A DNA stretch of 64,000 bases from Pigmentiphaga sp. NML080357. GTDB taxonomy: Bacteria > Pseudomonadota > Gammaproteobacteria > Burkholderiales > Burkholderiaceae_B. A program made the position numbers and the translations under genes. Under the pieces are notes generated by a model. The model searched no databases, was not told the origin of the DNA, and saw only the letters and a list, made by a program, of their open reading frames with translations. The DNA lies in the NCBI RefSeq assembly GCF_002188465.1, contig NZ_NINW01000049.1, forward strand, positions 124,001 to 188,000, in the 5' to 3' direction. This document shows, piece by piece, positions 26,041-34,403 of this stretch. Positions within the stretch are counted from its first letter, which is position 1, and the number at the start of each line of letters is the position of its first letter.

Positions 26041-27096
26041 ATGCACGTGGAATACCGCAAACTTGGCCGCACCGATCTAGAAGTCAGCGTGATCGGGCTG
26101 GGCACCATGACATGGGGAGAACAGAACAGCGAGGCCGACGCGCACGGGCAGCTGGACTATGCGCTGGGGCAGGGCGTGAACCTCGTGGACACCGCCGAGA
26201 TGTATCCTGTGCCACCCAAGGCCGAGACCCAGGGGCGCACCGAATCCTACATCGGCACGTGGCTGGCCAAGACCGGCCGCCGGCACGACATCGTGCTGAC
26301 CAGCAAGGTTGCCGGGCCCCTGCGCGATGCCAAGCGTCCCGGCCACATCCGCGACGGCAAGCCTTTCCTGGACCGCAAGAACCTGACGGCCGCCCTGGAC
26401 GACAGCCTCAAGCGCCTGCAGACCGACTACATCGACCTCTACCAGCTGCACTGGCCAGACCGCACCACGGCCACGTTCGGCCAGCTCGCCTACCCGTGGG
26501 TGAAGGACGACTACACCGTGCCGATCGAAGAGACGCTGTCGGTGCTGCAGGACTTCGTGCGCGCGGGCAAGGTCCGGCACGTCGGCGTATCGAACGAGAC
26601 GCCGTGGGGCGTGGCGCAATTCCTCAAGCTGTCCGAGACCAGGGGCTTGCCGCGCATCGCGTCCATCCAGAATCCCTACAACCTGCTCAACCGTGTGTTC
26701 GAGATCGGGTTATCCGAGTTCACGCACTTCGAAGACGTCAGCCTGCTCGCTTATTCGCCGCTGGGAATGGGCGTGCTGTCGGGCAAGTACCTCGACGGTG
26801 CGCGGCCCGAGGGCGCCCGGCTGACGCTGTTCACGCGCTTTACCCGCTACGATGGGCGCGAGGCGGAATCGGCCGCGCGGCAGTACGTCCAGCTCGCGCG
26901 CGACCACGGCCTGTCGCCGGCGCAGATGGCCCTGGCCTGGGTGAACAGCCGGCCGTTCGTCGCCAGCAACCTGATCGGCGCGACGACGATGGCGCAGCTC
27001 CAGGAAAACATCGCCAGCGCGCAGATCACGCTGCCGCCCGAAGTGCTCGAGGGTATCGAGCGCATCCACCGCAGCCAGCCCAATCCCTGCCCCTGA
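26041..27096 (+). CDS. tas: NADP(H)-dependent aldo-keto reductase, Tas family
   Basis: This 351-residue (beta/alpha)8 barrel is strongly similar along its whole length to E. coli Tas: LGLGTMTWGEQNSEADAH, DTAEMYPVPP, LDRKNLTAALDDSLKRLQTDYIDLYQLHW, NPYNLLNRVFEIGL and FVASNLIGATTMAQL. The catalytic tetrad is D50, Y55, K89 and H137. It reduces carbonyl substrates with NADPH; the physiological substrate is unknown. Tas was named for restoring growth of an E. coli tyrosine auxotroph under starvation. It is monocistronic and ends at a strong hairpin shared with the convergent gene. Confidence 0.92.
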   Translation: MHVEYRKLGRTDLEVSVIGLGTMTWGEQNSEADAHGQLDYALGQGVNLVDTAEMYPVPPKAETQGRTESYIGTWLAKTGRRHDIVLTSKVAGPLRDAKRPGHIRDGKPFLDRKNLTAALDDSLKRLQTDYIDLYQLHWPDRTTATFGQLAYPWVKDDYTVPIEETLSVLQDFVRAGKVRHVGVSNETPWGVAQFLKLSETRGLPRIASIQNPYNLLNRVFEIGLSEFTHFEDVSLLAYSPLGMGVLSGKYLDGARPEGARLTLFTRFTRYDGREAESAARQYVQLARDHGLSPAQMALAWVNSRPFVASNLIGATTMAQLQENIASAQITLPPEVLEGIERIHRSQPNPCP

Positions 27097-27124
27097 GCGC
27101 GGGCGGCCGGCTCCTCTTGCGACG

Positions 27125-27148
27125 CGCGGCGCCCCCGAGGGCGCCGCG
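27125..27148. terminator. Bidirectional hairpin between tas and the convergent decarboxylase-like gene
   Basis: A 10-bp perfect stem, CGCGGCGCCC (27125-27134) and GGGCGCCGCG (27139-27148), encloses a four-base CCGA loop between two converging stop codons. It has no T-run. Confidence 0.6.
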
Positions 27149-27153
27149 GCCGC

Positions 27154-28146
27154 TCAGATCTTGAACGCCTCGAACGTCTCGGGCGCGAACAGATCTTCGG
27201 GCGTCAGCAGCTTCTTCGACAACCCGCCTTCGTGGTGATAGCGCAGGAAAGTCTCCAGCGTCTTGCGGTTGTTCTCGAAGCCGTAGGCCCAGAAGTCCTC
27301 GCCCATTTCCTTGACCACTTCCTCCATGTTGCCCAGCAGCCAGGGATGCATGATCTTGAGCGCGGCGGTCTCGCGCAGGTTCTGGTAGGCCACCTGTTGC
27401 GCCTGAGCGAAGGCCTTGTACAGCGACTGCGCGACCCAGCGGTTGGCTTCGTAGATCTCGCGGCGGATGACCACCGTGTGCATGATGGGGAAGATGCCCG
27501 TCTTGCGGAAGTAGTCGCGCTCGACCGCCTCGAAGTCGGGGAACAGGCGCTTGACCTTGCCCTTGCCGGTCAGGAAGGTGGACGGCATGCGCGCGGTGTG
27601 CAGGGCGTCGATCTCGCCGTCCAGCAGCATCTGCGACAGCGTTTGCGTGGGACCGATCTGCTCGATCTTGATGTTCGGCGGCAGGTCGAGCTTGAGCTTT
27701 TCGGGGCGGCCCGGCTCCTCCTCGCCGCCGGTGACGTAGGTGACGCTGTCGACCGGCACGCCATAGTGCTCGTCCAGGATGCCGCGTATCCACACCGGCG
27801 CCGTCATCTGGTATTCGGGCGTGCCGATGCGTTTGCCGATCAGGTCCTTGGGTTCGCGGATGCCGGCATCCGCGTTCACGTAGATGCAGGAGTGGCGGAA
27901 GAAGCGCGACGGGAAGACCGGAATGGCGATGAAAGGCTTCTCGGGCTTGAACAGCGACACGGTATAGGACGACAGCGACATCTCGGCCACGTCGAACTCG
28001 CGGTGCCGCAGCATGCGGAAGAAGGTCTCCTCCACCGGCATGTTCAGGTAGTTCAGGTCGATGCCGTCGGCAACGACGGTACCGTCCATCAGCGCGCGGG
28101 TACGGTCGTAGTCCCAGCAACCCAGCGAAAGTCTCAGTTTGGACAT
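27154..28146 (-). CDS. 4,5-dihydroxyphthalate decarboxylase-like protein (NMT1/substrate-binding fold)
   Basis: This 330-residue cytoplasmic protein without a signal peptide starts MSKLRLSLGCWDYDRT and contains FRMLRHREFDVAEMSLSSY, IPVFPSRFFRHSCIYV and WIRGILDEHYGV. These match the 4,5-dihydroxyphthalate decarboxylase (Pht5) family, which uses a periplasmic-binding-like fold. True Pht5 makes protocatechuate from 4,5-dihydroxyphthalate. Many paralogues occur next to Bug genes in Alcaligenaceae, so substrate cannot be assumed. It is transcribed with the Bug receptor upstream (33 bp gap). A phthalate-type Rieske oxygenase lies 8 kb away but on the other strand. Confidence 0.8.
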   Translation of the reverse strand: MSKLRLSLGCWDYDRTRALMDGTVVADGIDLNYLNMPVEETFFRMLRHREFDVAEMSLSSYTVSLFKPEKPFIAIPVFPSRFFRHSCIYVNADAGIREPKDLIGKRIGTPEYQMTAPVWIRGILDEHYGVPVDSVTYVTGGEEEPGRPEKLKLDLPPNIKIEQIGPTQTLSQMLLDGEIDALHTARMPSTFLTGKGKVKRLFPDFEAVERDYFRKTGIFPIMHTVVIRREIYEANRWVAQSLYKAFAQAQQVAYQNLRETAALKIMHPWLLGNMEEVVKEMGEDFWAYGFENNRKTLETFLRYHHEGGLSKKLLTPEDLFAPETFEAFKI

Positions 28147-28178
28147 GGCGATCTCGATAAAGTGAACGGTGGACGAAG

Positions 28179-29153
28179 TTATTCGATGCGGATGCCGGCT
28201 TTCTTGATGACGGCGCCGTAGCGGTCGATGTCGGAACGGATCTTCTGGCCGAATTGCTCGGGCGTGCCGCCTACCGGCGTCAGGTAGCTGGTGGCCAGCG
28301 AAGCCTGCACCTCGGGTTTCTTCAGGACGGCGTTCACCGCCCCGTTGAGCTTGGCGACGATCTCGCGCGGCGTGCCGGCGGGAGCCAGCATGCCATACCA
28401 GATGTCGATGTTGAAGCCCGGGAAACCTTGCTCGGCGCCGGTGGGCAGCTCGGGCGCGTAGGGCGTGCGCTTGTCCGCCGCGACGGCGTAGACGCGCATG
28501 CGGCCGTCCTTGAGGTAGCCGGCGATGTTGGTCAGCGTGATGAAGATCAGGTCCACCTGGCCGCCCAGCACGTTGGGCACGGAGTCCGAGCAGCCCTTGT
28601 ACGGCACGTGGGTGATGTCCACGTCGGCCTGCTGCTTGAACATCTCGCCCGCCAGGTGCAGGGCCGAGCCGGTGTCGCAGCCGGCGTACGAAAGCTTGCC
28701 CGGGTGGCTCTTGGCGTAGGCCACCAGGTCCTTGAGCGACTTGGGCGCCAGGTCGGCGCGCGCGCCCAGCACGGCGGGCGTCGTGCCGATCTGCACCACC
28801 GGCGCGAAGCTCTTGAGCGTGTCGAACGGCAGCTTGCTCATCAACGTATGGTTGATGGTCATGGTGTTGGGGATGATGGCCAGCGTATAGCCGTCGGCCG
28901 GCGCCTTCGCCAGCTGGTCCAGGCCGATGTTGCCGCCGGCGCCCGGCTTGTTCTCCACCACGAACGTCTGGCCCAGTTCGGACCGCAGGTGGGTGGCGAC
29001 CAGGCGCGCGGCGGTATCCACTCCACCCCCCGCGGTGACGGGCACGATGACGCGCACGGGCTTGGAGGGATAGTTGTCCGCCATCGCGACGGGCGAGGCG
29101 GCCGCCACGGCCATGGACAATGCGGCAAACAAGGCGCGTGCCGGTGCTTTCAT
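28179..29153 (-). CDS. Bug-family periplasmic solute receptor 4
   Basis: This 324-residue protein has a Sec signal peptide (MKAPARALFAALSMAVAAASPVAMA) and the Bug motifs YPSKPVRVIVPVTAGGGVDTAAR, FVVENKPGAGGNIG, DGYTLAI and PYKGCSDSVPNVLGGQVDL. AAGGAGA lies five bases before the ATG at 29153; a longer frame upstream is not supported. It is first in an operon with the dihydroxyphthalate-decarboxylase-like gene, and downstream of a LysR gene on the same strand, which probably controls it. A phthalate-like dicarboxylate ligand is a guess from that partner. Confidence 0.9.
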   Translation of the reverse strand: MKAPARALFAALSMAVAAASPVAMADNYPSKPVRVIVPVTAGGGVDTAARLVATHLRSELGQTFVVENKPGAGGNIGLDQLAKAPADGYTLAIIPNTMTINHTLMSKLPFDTLKSFAPVVQIGTTPAVLGARADLAPKSLKDLVAYAKSHPGKLSYAGCDTGSALHLAGEMFKQQADVDITHVPYKGCSDSVPNVLGGQVDLIFITLTNIAGYLKDGRMRVYAVAADKRTPYAPELPTGAEQGFPGFNIDIWYGMLAPAGTPREIVAKLNGAVNAVLKKPEVQASLATSYLTPVGGTPEQFGQKIRSDIDRYGAVIKKAGIRIE

Positions 29154-29289
29154 GCAAGTCTCCTTCGGTACTTCTGCAATGATTCGAACAAAACTCCCCA
29201 TGCCACGCAGGACACGGCCGCTTCATGGATGAGGGGAATGTGCGCGCCGGCGCGTGGAAAGCCACGCCCGGTGCGGCTTGGGGCGCCGC

Positions 29290-29355
29290 GGATCGTCGCC
29301 TGGCGGGGGCGTGCGGCGTTGCGGATCGTCGCCTGGCGGGGGCGTGCGGCGTTGC
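29290..29355. repeat. Tandem duplication of a 33-bp unit
   Basis: Two identical 33-bp copies lie at 29290-29322 and 29323-29355, beginning GGATCGTCGCCTGGC and ending CGGCGTTGC, followed by a three-base start of a third. They sit in the 320-bp gap between the LysR gene and the Bug gene, which otherwise shows no gene. Confidence 0.9.
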
Positions 29356-29473
29356 GGAAATTCTAAGGCGGGAAGCGGCCTTCGAACCGGCCGGAGGCCA
29401 TGATTAATACTGATCGCAGCCATCACCGATCGATATCGCCGCGGGGGCGGGACTGCCGTAGCGGCTCGGCTGG

Positions 29474-30397
29474 CTACGCGTCTTTCCCGGTGGCCGGTGC
29501 GGGGAAAGCGCGAGCGCCGTCGGACTGCCCGCGTATGTGATTGCGCAGCGCTTCCACGAACAGCGCCGATGCCGTGTTCAAGGGCCGGCGCGGATGAGTC
29601 ACGCAGACGATCTGCCGCGTCATGGCGGGAGCCTCGATGGTGCGGATGCGCAGCGATGCGCGGCGGGCGTGGCGGCGGACGACGGAACGAGGCAGGATGG
29701 CGTAGAGGTTCGCGTCCTCGACGAGGTTGAGCAGCGCCGTCATCGAGTAGATCTCGAAGACGGGCTTGAACACCAGGTTCTCCTGGCGCGCGTAGTCTTC
29801 CAGGATCTCGCGCAGGTTGTGCTCGCGCGGCGTGAATACCAGGGGCAGGGCGGCCGCGGCCGACAAGGGCAGGGCGGCGGGGACCGCATCGTCATCCGGT
29901 CCCGCCAGCACGAGCTCTTCGTCGATGATGGGCTCGACGCTCAGGGAGAAAGGCCGGCGCGGCTTGTCGACGATGGCGGCGTCGATCTTGCCGGCCGCCA
30001 CCCAATCCAGCAGGGGGCCGTTGGTGACGGTGATGTTGACCTTGGGATAGGCGCGCGCGAAGTCGATGAGCGCTTCGCTCAGCACGCTTTCGGCCAGCGA
30101 CGAAATCATGCCCACCACGACCTCGCCGCCTACCTCGCCGCCGCGCAAAGTCATCTGTTCGCGCGCGTGGGCGAGGTCGCGCAGGATGGGCAGGTACAGC
30201 TGGTACATGCGCCGGCCCGCCTCGGTGGGTTCCATGCCCCGGGCGCTGCGGACGAACAGCTTCTGGCCGAGCTCTTCTTCCAGCTTGACGATCTGCGCGC
30301 TGAGCGCCGGCTGCACGACGTTCACGCGGCGCGCCGCGCCGGTGACGGTGCCTTCCTCGAATAGGCAGATGAAATACTGGATCTGGCGGAGTTCCAC
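29474..30397 (-). CDS. LysR-family transcriptional regulator
   Basis: This 307-residue protein starts at a GTG with MELRQIQYFICLFEEGTVTG, the helix-turn-helix region common to aromatic-catabolism LysR proteins, followed by VNVVQPALSAQIVKLEEELGQ. The effector domain has GMISSLAESVLSEAL. It reads in the same direction as the Bug/decarboxylase-like operon 320 bp downstream and is likely its activator. The gap holds the 33-bp tandem repeat. Confidence 0.88.
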   Translation of the reverse strand: MELRQIQYFICLFEEGTVTGAARRVNVVQPALSAQIVKLEEELGQKLFVRSARGMEPTEAGRRMYQLYLPILRDLAHAREQMTLRGGEVGGEVVVGMISSLAESVLSEALIDFARAYPKVNITVTNGPLLDWVAAGKIDAAIVDKPRRPFSLSVEPIIDEELVLAGPDDDAVPAALPLSAAAALPLVFTPREHNLREILEDYARQENLVFKPVFEIYSMTALLNLVEDANLYAILPRSVVRRHARRASLRIRTIEAPAMTRQIVCVTHPRRPLNTASALFVEALRNHIRGQSDGARAFPAPATGKDA

Positions 30398-30493
30398 GGC
30401 GGTCTTCTTTGGCGGAGGCGGCCGCGGCGGGAAGGCGAGCGGGCGCGGAGAGCGGCGACTCCCCGATTTTATCGGTACCGGGTCCGCCGCGGT

Positions 30494-31444
30494 TCAGGCC
30501 AGCAGGCGGGCAAGCGCGGAGGCGCTTTCGCGGGCGATGCGGCGGCTGGCCCGGCTATCGCCGATCCATCGCAGGAAGCCGTGCGGCATGCCGTTCGCCC
30601 GCACCAGTTCGCATGCGGTGCCGGCCGCCCCCAGCCGGTCGGCCAGGATCTCCGCGTCGCTGCGCAGCGGATCCAGGTCGGCGGCCACCGCTACCGCGGG
30701 CGGCAGGCCGGCGAGATCCGGCGCCAGCAGGGGCGCGGCCCGCCAGTCGCGTGCGTCCGGTTCGCGGCCCAGGTAGTCGCGCAGGATGCGTTGGCAGCGG
30801 GCGCGGGTAAGCAGCGGCGCGTTGGCGTTCTCCCGGTACGAGGGCGTGTCGAAATCGATGCCGATGATGGGATAGGCCAGCCACATGGCCCGCAGCGCGA
30901 TCGTTCCGCGGGTTTCGAGCGCGGCCGCCAGCGCCAGGTTGGCGCCCGAGCTGTCGCCGCCGGCGGCCAGGCGCGCGGGGTCCGCGCCCAGCGCGGCGGC
31001 ATGGCCGTGCAGCCATCGCAACGCGCCGACGGTGTCGTTGAGCGCGGCGGGAAACCGGTGCTCGGGCAGCACCCGGTAATCGACGCTGGCCACCAGTACG
31101 CCGGCGTCCATGGCGAGCATGCAGCAGATGGCATCGTGGCTGTCGAGGTCGCCGTTGGTGAACGCGCCGCCGTGCATGTAGAGCAGGGCGGCAGGCCGCG
31201 GCGCGCGCGGCCGGTAAAGCCGCAATGCCAGCGGCGCGCCGTCGACCGCGATGCGGACGTCCTCGATGTCCAGCGGAACCGGAGGGCGCCGCAGCGGCCG
31301 CCGGCTGCGCAGGAACGCGGCCCGCACCTGCGCCGGGTCCAGCAGATGCGGCGGCGTCGCGCCCGCTTCGGCTTCGACCATCCGCATGACGAGCGGCGCG
31401 ATATCGGGGTCCAGCCGGGCGATGAGCGTCTCGTCGGGTTTCAT
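30494..31444 (-). CDS. Hormone-sensitive-lipase-family esterase (alpha/beta hydrolase)
   Basis: This 316-residue cytoplasmic esterase has the HSL-family oxyanion motif HGGAF (residues 91-95) in place of the usual HGGG, the nucleophile motif GDSSG (163-167, Ser165), the intervening SVDYRVLPEHRFPAALNDT, and a C-terminal catalytic region ending NGMPHGFLRW (His). It hydrolyses short acyl esters; the natural substrate is unknown. It is divergent from a LysR regulator across a 125-bp gap that contains TGATTATCA, a short palindrome of LysR-box type. Confidence 0.88.
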   Translation of the reverse strand: MKPDETLIARLDPDIAPLVMRMVEAEAGATPPHLLDPAQVRAAFLRSRRPLRRPPVPLDIEDVRIAVDGAPLALRLYRPRAPRPAALLYMHGGAFTNGDLDSHDAICCMLAMDAGVLVASVDYRVLPEHRFPAALNDTVGALRWLHGHAAALGADPARLAAGGDSSGANLALAAALETRGTIALRAMWLAYPIIGIDFDTPSYRENANAPLLTRARCQRILRDYLGREPDARDWRAAPLLAPDLAGLPPAVAVAADLDPLRSDAEILADRLGAAGTACELVRANGMPHGFLRWIGDSRASRRIARESASALARLLA

Positions 31445-31569
31445 GTCGGATGCGCAGGTCTCGGTTTGATTATCATAGGTCCGGTCCCTCGCCGCCGCTT
31501 CATATTTCCGCGGTCCAGGGGCCATGCCGCCGCGGTATGGCGAACGAATCCGGGGGGATGGCAGGCGCC

Positions 31570-32520
31570 ATGGACATTCGTCAGCTTAAGTACTTCGTGA
31601 CCGTCGCGACGCACGAGAATTTCTCCAAGGCGGCGCAGCAACTGTTCGTGGCGCAGCCCGCGCTCAGCCGGCGGATACGCGCGCTGGAGGACGAACTGGG
31701 CGTGCGGCTGTTCGAACGCCACCTGCGCGGCGCCACCCTTACGCCGGAAGGGCGGCGCCTGCTGGATCGCGCGCAATACCTGCTGCGCAGCTTCGACCAG
31801 CTCAGGAGCGACGTGCACGATACGCAGGGCCCGCCGTCGGGGCCGGTCATCATCGGCATGACGCCCAACTACGTGTCGGTCATCGGCGCTTCGCTCACGA
31901 TGGCGATCAAGCAGCGCTTTCCCGAGGCCCAGCCGCACATCGTCCAGGCCTTCAGTCCCGCCATGCACGACATGCTGCGCGACAACGCCGTCGATATCGC
32001 GCTGCTGAGCGGCGCGACGCCGGCGCCGCCTCCCTCGCACATGATCGCCGTCGAACCCCTGTTCGAAGACCGGCTGTGCCTGGTGGGACGCGAAGGCGAT
32101 CCGCTGCTCGAGCGCAGCGAGATCCCCGTGCGCCAGCTGCGGGGGCTCCCGCTGATCCTGACCGGCGTGTCGCGCGCCGGCATACGCAACGAGATCGAGG
32201 CGCTGGCGGCGCGCCAGCGGGTGCCGCTGCGCATCGAGGCGGAAGTCGGGGCGTTCGCGCTGGCCGCGCAACTGGTACGCCGGGGCATGGGCTATACGGT
32301 GTACCTGCCGTCCAGCGTCGCGCTGGAGGCGGGCCTGGCGGCCGCGCCCATCTCCGGCCTGTGGCTGCAGCGCAGCCTGGCGTGGCCGGTATCGCGGCCC
32401 CTGTCGCGGGTGGCCAGCGAGGTGCTGCCCATGGTGCGCGAGCTCATCATGGCGCAGGTCGAGCGGGGTCAATGGCAGGGAGCCCGGCTCATGGGGCGCC
32501 GCCGCGGGTCGCGCGCCTGA
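31570..32520 (+). CDS. LysR-family transcriptional regulator
   Basis: This 316-residue protein starts MDIRQLKYFVTVATHENFSKA and continues with LFVAQPALSRRIRALEDELG, a standard LysR DNA-binding domain, then an effector domain with GPVIIGMTPNYVSVIG. An upstream extension of 40 codons is rejected because the family starts at this Met. It lies between a divergent esterase and a cupin-Bug-aldolase operon, and could control both. A CGATAA-T-TTATCG palindrome (32565-32577) just downstream fits a LysR site for the operon. Confidence 0.88.
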   Translation: MDIRQLKYFVTVATHENFSKAAQQLFVAQPALSRRIRALEDELGVRLFERHLRGATLTPEGRRLLDRAQYLLRSFDQLRSDVHDTQGPPSGPVIIGMTPNYVSVIGASLTMAIKQRFPEAQPHIVQAFSPAMHDMLRDNAVDIALLSGATPAPPPSHMIAVEPLFEDRLCLVGREGDPLLERSEIPVRQLRGLPLILTGVSRAGIRNEIEALAARQRVPLRIEAEVGAFALAAQLVRRGMGYTVYLPSSVALEAGLAAAPISGLWLQRSLAWPVSRPLSRVASEVLPMVRELIMAQVERGQWQGARLMGRRRGSRA

Positions 32521-32564
32521 AATGGGCCGCGCCATGCCGGCGCGGCATCGCGGGCATAGCAAAT

Positions 32565-32577
32565 CGATAATTTATCG
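32565..32577. promoter_or_regulatory. 13-bp palindrome upstream of the cupin operon
   Basis: CGATAATTTATCG is a perfect 6+1+6 palindrome 68 bp before the cupin start. It is AT-rich in an otherwise GC-rich gap and fits a LysR T-N11-A type site. Confidence 0.4.
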
Positions 32578-32645
32578 GCGCCGCGTACGCGGCCATGATG
32601 AGACATCGCGGCGCATCCCCATGCCGCGCACGTCGAGGAGCATGC

Positions 32646-33209
32646 ATGGCCAGCCCGTTGCTAGACACCATCGCGCGCACGCGCGTCGCGCGCTTTTCCC
32701 AACTCAAGCCGTTCAGTCTCGCCTTCGTCGATTCGCTGCTGCCCGAAGGCAGGAAGAAGAACCTGAAGGTCATCGGCCGCGGCGTGGTCGAGAACGCCGA
32801 CATGCAGCCGCCCATCGCCGAGGACCACGGATTCACCATCTCGTACATTGTCGTGCCGCCGGGCGGCGGCGCCGGCCTGCATGCGCACAAGACCGCCGAG
32901 GTCTTCATTCCCATCACCGGACCCGTGCACGTGCTGATCGGCGACGACAAGGAAGAGATCGTGCTGCAACCGCTGGACGTGATTTCGGTGCCCACCGGCG
33001 TGATGCGCGGTTTCCGCAACTATGGCGAGCACGAACTGACCATGCTGGCGCTGGTGGGCGGGCACAACGGCGGCGGGGCGGTGACCTGGCACGACGAGGT
33101 GCTGAACCGGGCGGCCGCCGAGTCCGGACTCGCGATCGACGAGAAGGGCAACTTGAAGCGGCTGCCCAACTTCAAGATGCCGGAAGACGTGGAAGGATCC
33201 GTCATCTGA
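32646..33209 (+). CDS. Cupin-domain protein
   Basis: This 187-residue protein has one cupin barrel: motif 1 is PPGGGAGLHAHKTAEVFIPITG (two His and a Glu as likely metal ligands), and motif 2 is PLDVISVPTGVMRGFRN. The His residue usual in motif 2 is replaced, so the metal site may be incomplete. GAGGAG at 32635-32640 supports this start over the out-of-frame ATG four bases earlier. It is first gene of an operon with a Bug receptor and a class II aldolase. Cupins here may be dioxygenases, isomerases or binding proteins; the function is undetermined. Confidence 0.82.
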   Translation: MASPLLDTIARTRVARFSQLKPFSLAFVDSLLPEGRKKNLKVIGRGVVENADMQPPIAEDHGFTISYIVVPPGGGAGLHAHKTAEVFIPITGPVHVLIGDDKEEIVLQPLDVISVPTGVMRGFRNYGEHELTMLALVGGHNGGGAVTWHDEVLNRAAAESGLAIDEKGNLKRLPNFKMPEDVEGSVI

Positions 33210-33278
33210 CGTCGCCGCCACGGCGATGTCGGCATCGACCGGCGCCATGGCCGCCGGAGGCGTGAGAGGGAGACGACA

Positions 33279-34250
33279 ATGAGAAAGACCTCGATTTCCT
33301 GCGTGGCGGCAAGATGGTGCGCCGTTGCGCTGGCCTGTGCGGCGATGGCTGCCGGCGCCGTGGAAAACTATCCGTCCAAGCCCGTGCGGGTCATCGTGCC
33401 GTTCCCGGCGGGCAGTTCGCCGGACATCGTGGCGCGCTACCTGTCGGGCAAGCTGGCAGAACGCATGGGCCAGCCCTTCGTGGTGGACAACCGCGCAGGC
33501 GCGGGCGGCATGCTGGGGGCCGAGGCGGTCGCCAAGGCGCCGCCCGACGGCCACACGATCTTCTTCATGGTCAATTCCATCGTGACCATGAACCAGTTCA
33601 TCTACAAGAAACTGCCCTATGACCCGGTCAGGGATTTCGCGCCGGTCAGCATCGTGGCCGCCGTTCCCTACGTGCTCATCGCCAACAAGGATTTTCCCCA
33701 GCGTACGTTGGCCGAGCTGATTGCCGCGGCGAAGGCCCGGCCCGGGTCGATCAACTATGCCTCGATGGGCGTGGGCGGCGCCGGCCACGTGATCATGGAA
33801 CTGATGACCTCGCTGGCCGGGGTGCGCCTGACCCACGTGCCCTACAAGAGCGGCGCGCTGGTCGACGTCATAGGCGGCCAGGTGCCGCTCATCTTCCAGC
33901 CCACCACCACCGCGATCGAACAGGTCAAGGCCGGTACGGTGATCCCGCTCGGCAGCACAGGCAGGAAGCGCCTGCCCGCGTTGCCCGGTACGCCGGCCAT
34001 CTCCGAGGTGGTGCCGGGTTTCGAGGCCGACGGCTGGCAGGGCGTGGAAGCGCCCGCGGGTACGCCGCCCGCGGTGGTCGAACGGCTGAACAAGGAGATC
34101 GCCGCCGTGCTGGCGCTGCCCGAGACCGCGGGCAAGTTCGACACCCTGGGCATCCAGGCGTGGCCCACGTCGCCCAGGGAAATGGCGGCGATCATCGCGG
34201 CGGATATCGATAAGTGGGGCGGGGTGATCCGGCGCATGCGGATCGACTGA
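33279..34250 (+). CDS. Bug-family periplasmic solute receptor 5
   Basis: This 323-residue protein has a Sec signal peptide (to about CAAMAAGAVE) and the Bug motifs YPSKPVRVIVPFPAGSSPDIVAR, FVVDNRAGAGGMLG, DGHTIFF and PYKSGALVDVIGGQVPL, ending normally. GAGGGAGA precedes the ATG. It lies between a cupin gene and a class II aldolase gene; dispersed repeat copy 3 starts directly after its stop. The ligand is unknown, possibly a hydroxy- or keto-acid handled by the aldolase. Confidence 0.9.
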   Translation: MRKTSISCVAARWCAVALACAAMAAGAVENYPSKPVRVIVPFPAGSSPDIVARYLSGKLAERMGQPFVVDNRAGAGGMLGAEAVAKAPPDGHTIFFMVNSIVTMNQFIYKKLPYDPVRDFAPVSIVAAVPYVLIANKDFPQRTLAELIAAAKARPGSINYASMGVGGAGHVIMELMTSLAGVRLTHVPYKSGALVDVIGGQVPLIFQPTTTAIEQVKAGTVIPLGSTGRKRLPALPGTPAISEVVPGFEADGWQGVEAPAGTPPAVVERLNKEIAAVLALPETAGKFDTLGIQAWPTSPREMAAIIAADIDKWGGVIRRMRID

Positions 34251-34333
34251 GTGACCCCCCTACGCGCTGACGCGCGCCCCCCAGGGGGCGATGCGGGTGG
34301 ACCGGCGGAGCCGGATCCACCGCATCCTGGGTC
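34251..34333 (+). repeat. Dispersed palindromic repeat, copy 3
   Basis: It starts immediately after the Bug receptor stop: TACGCGCTGACGCGC, then GCCCCCCAGGGGGC, then the hairpin GGTGGACCGGC-GGA-GCCGGATCCACC flanked by GATGC and GCATC, and a CCTGGGTC end. It is placed between two genes of one operon. Confidence 0.9.
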
Positions 34334-34403
34334 TAGTACCTTCTTCTTGGTTGGGGCGTCGGGGCTTTGTTGGCGTCGCACGCTATTTTTTTGAAAGGGA
34401 TGT

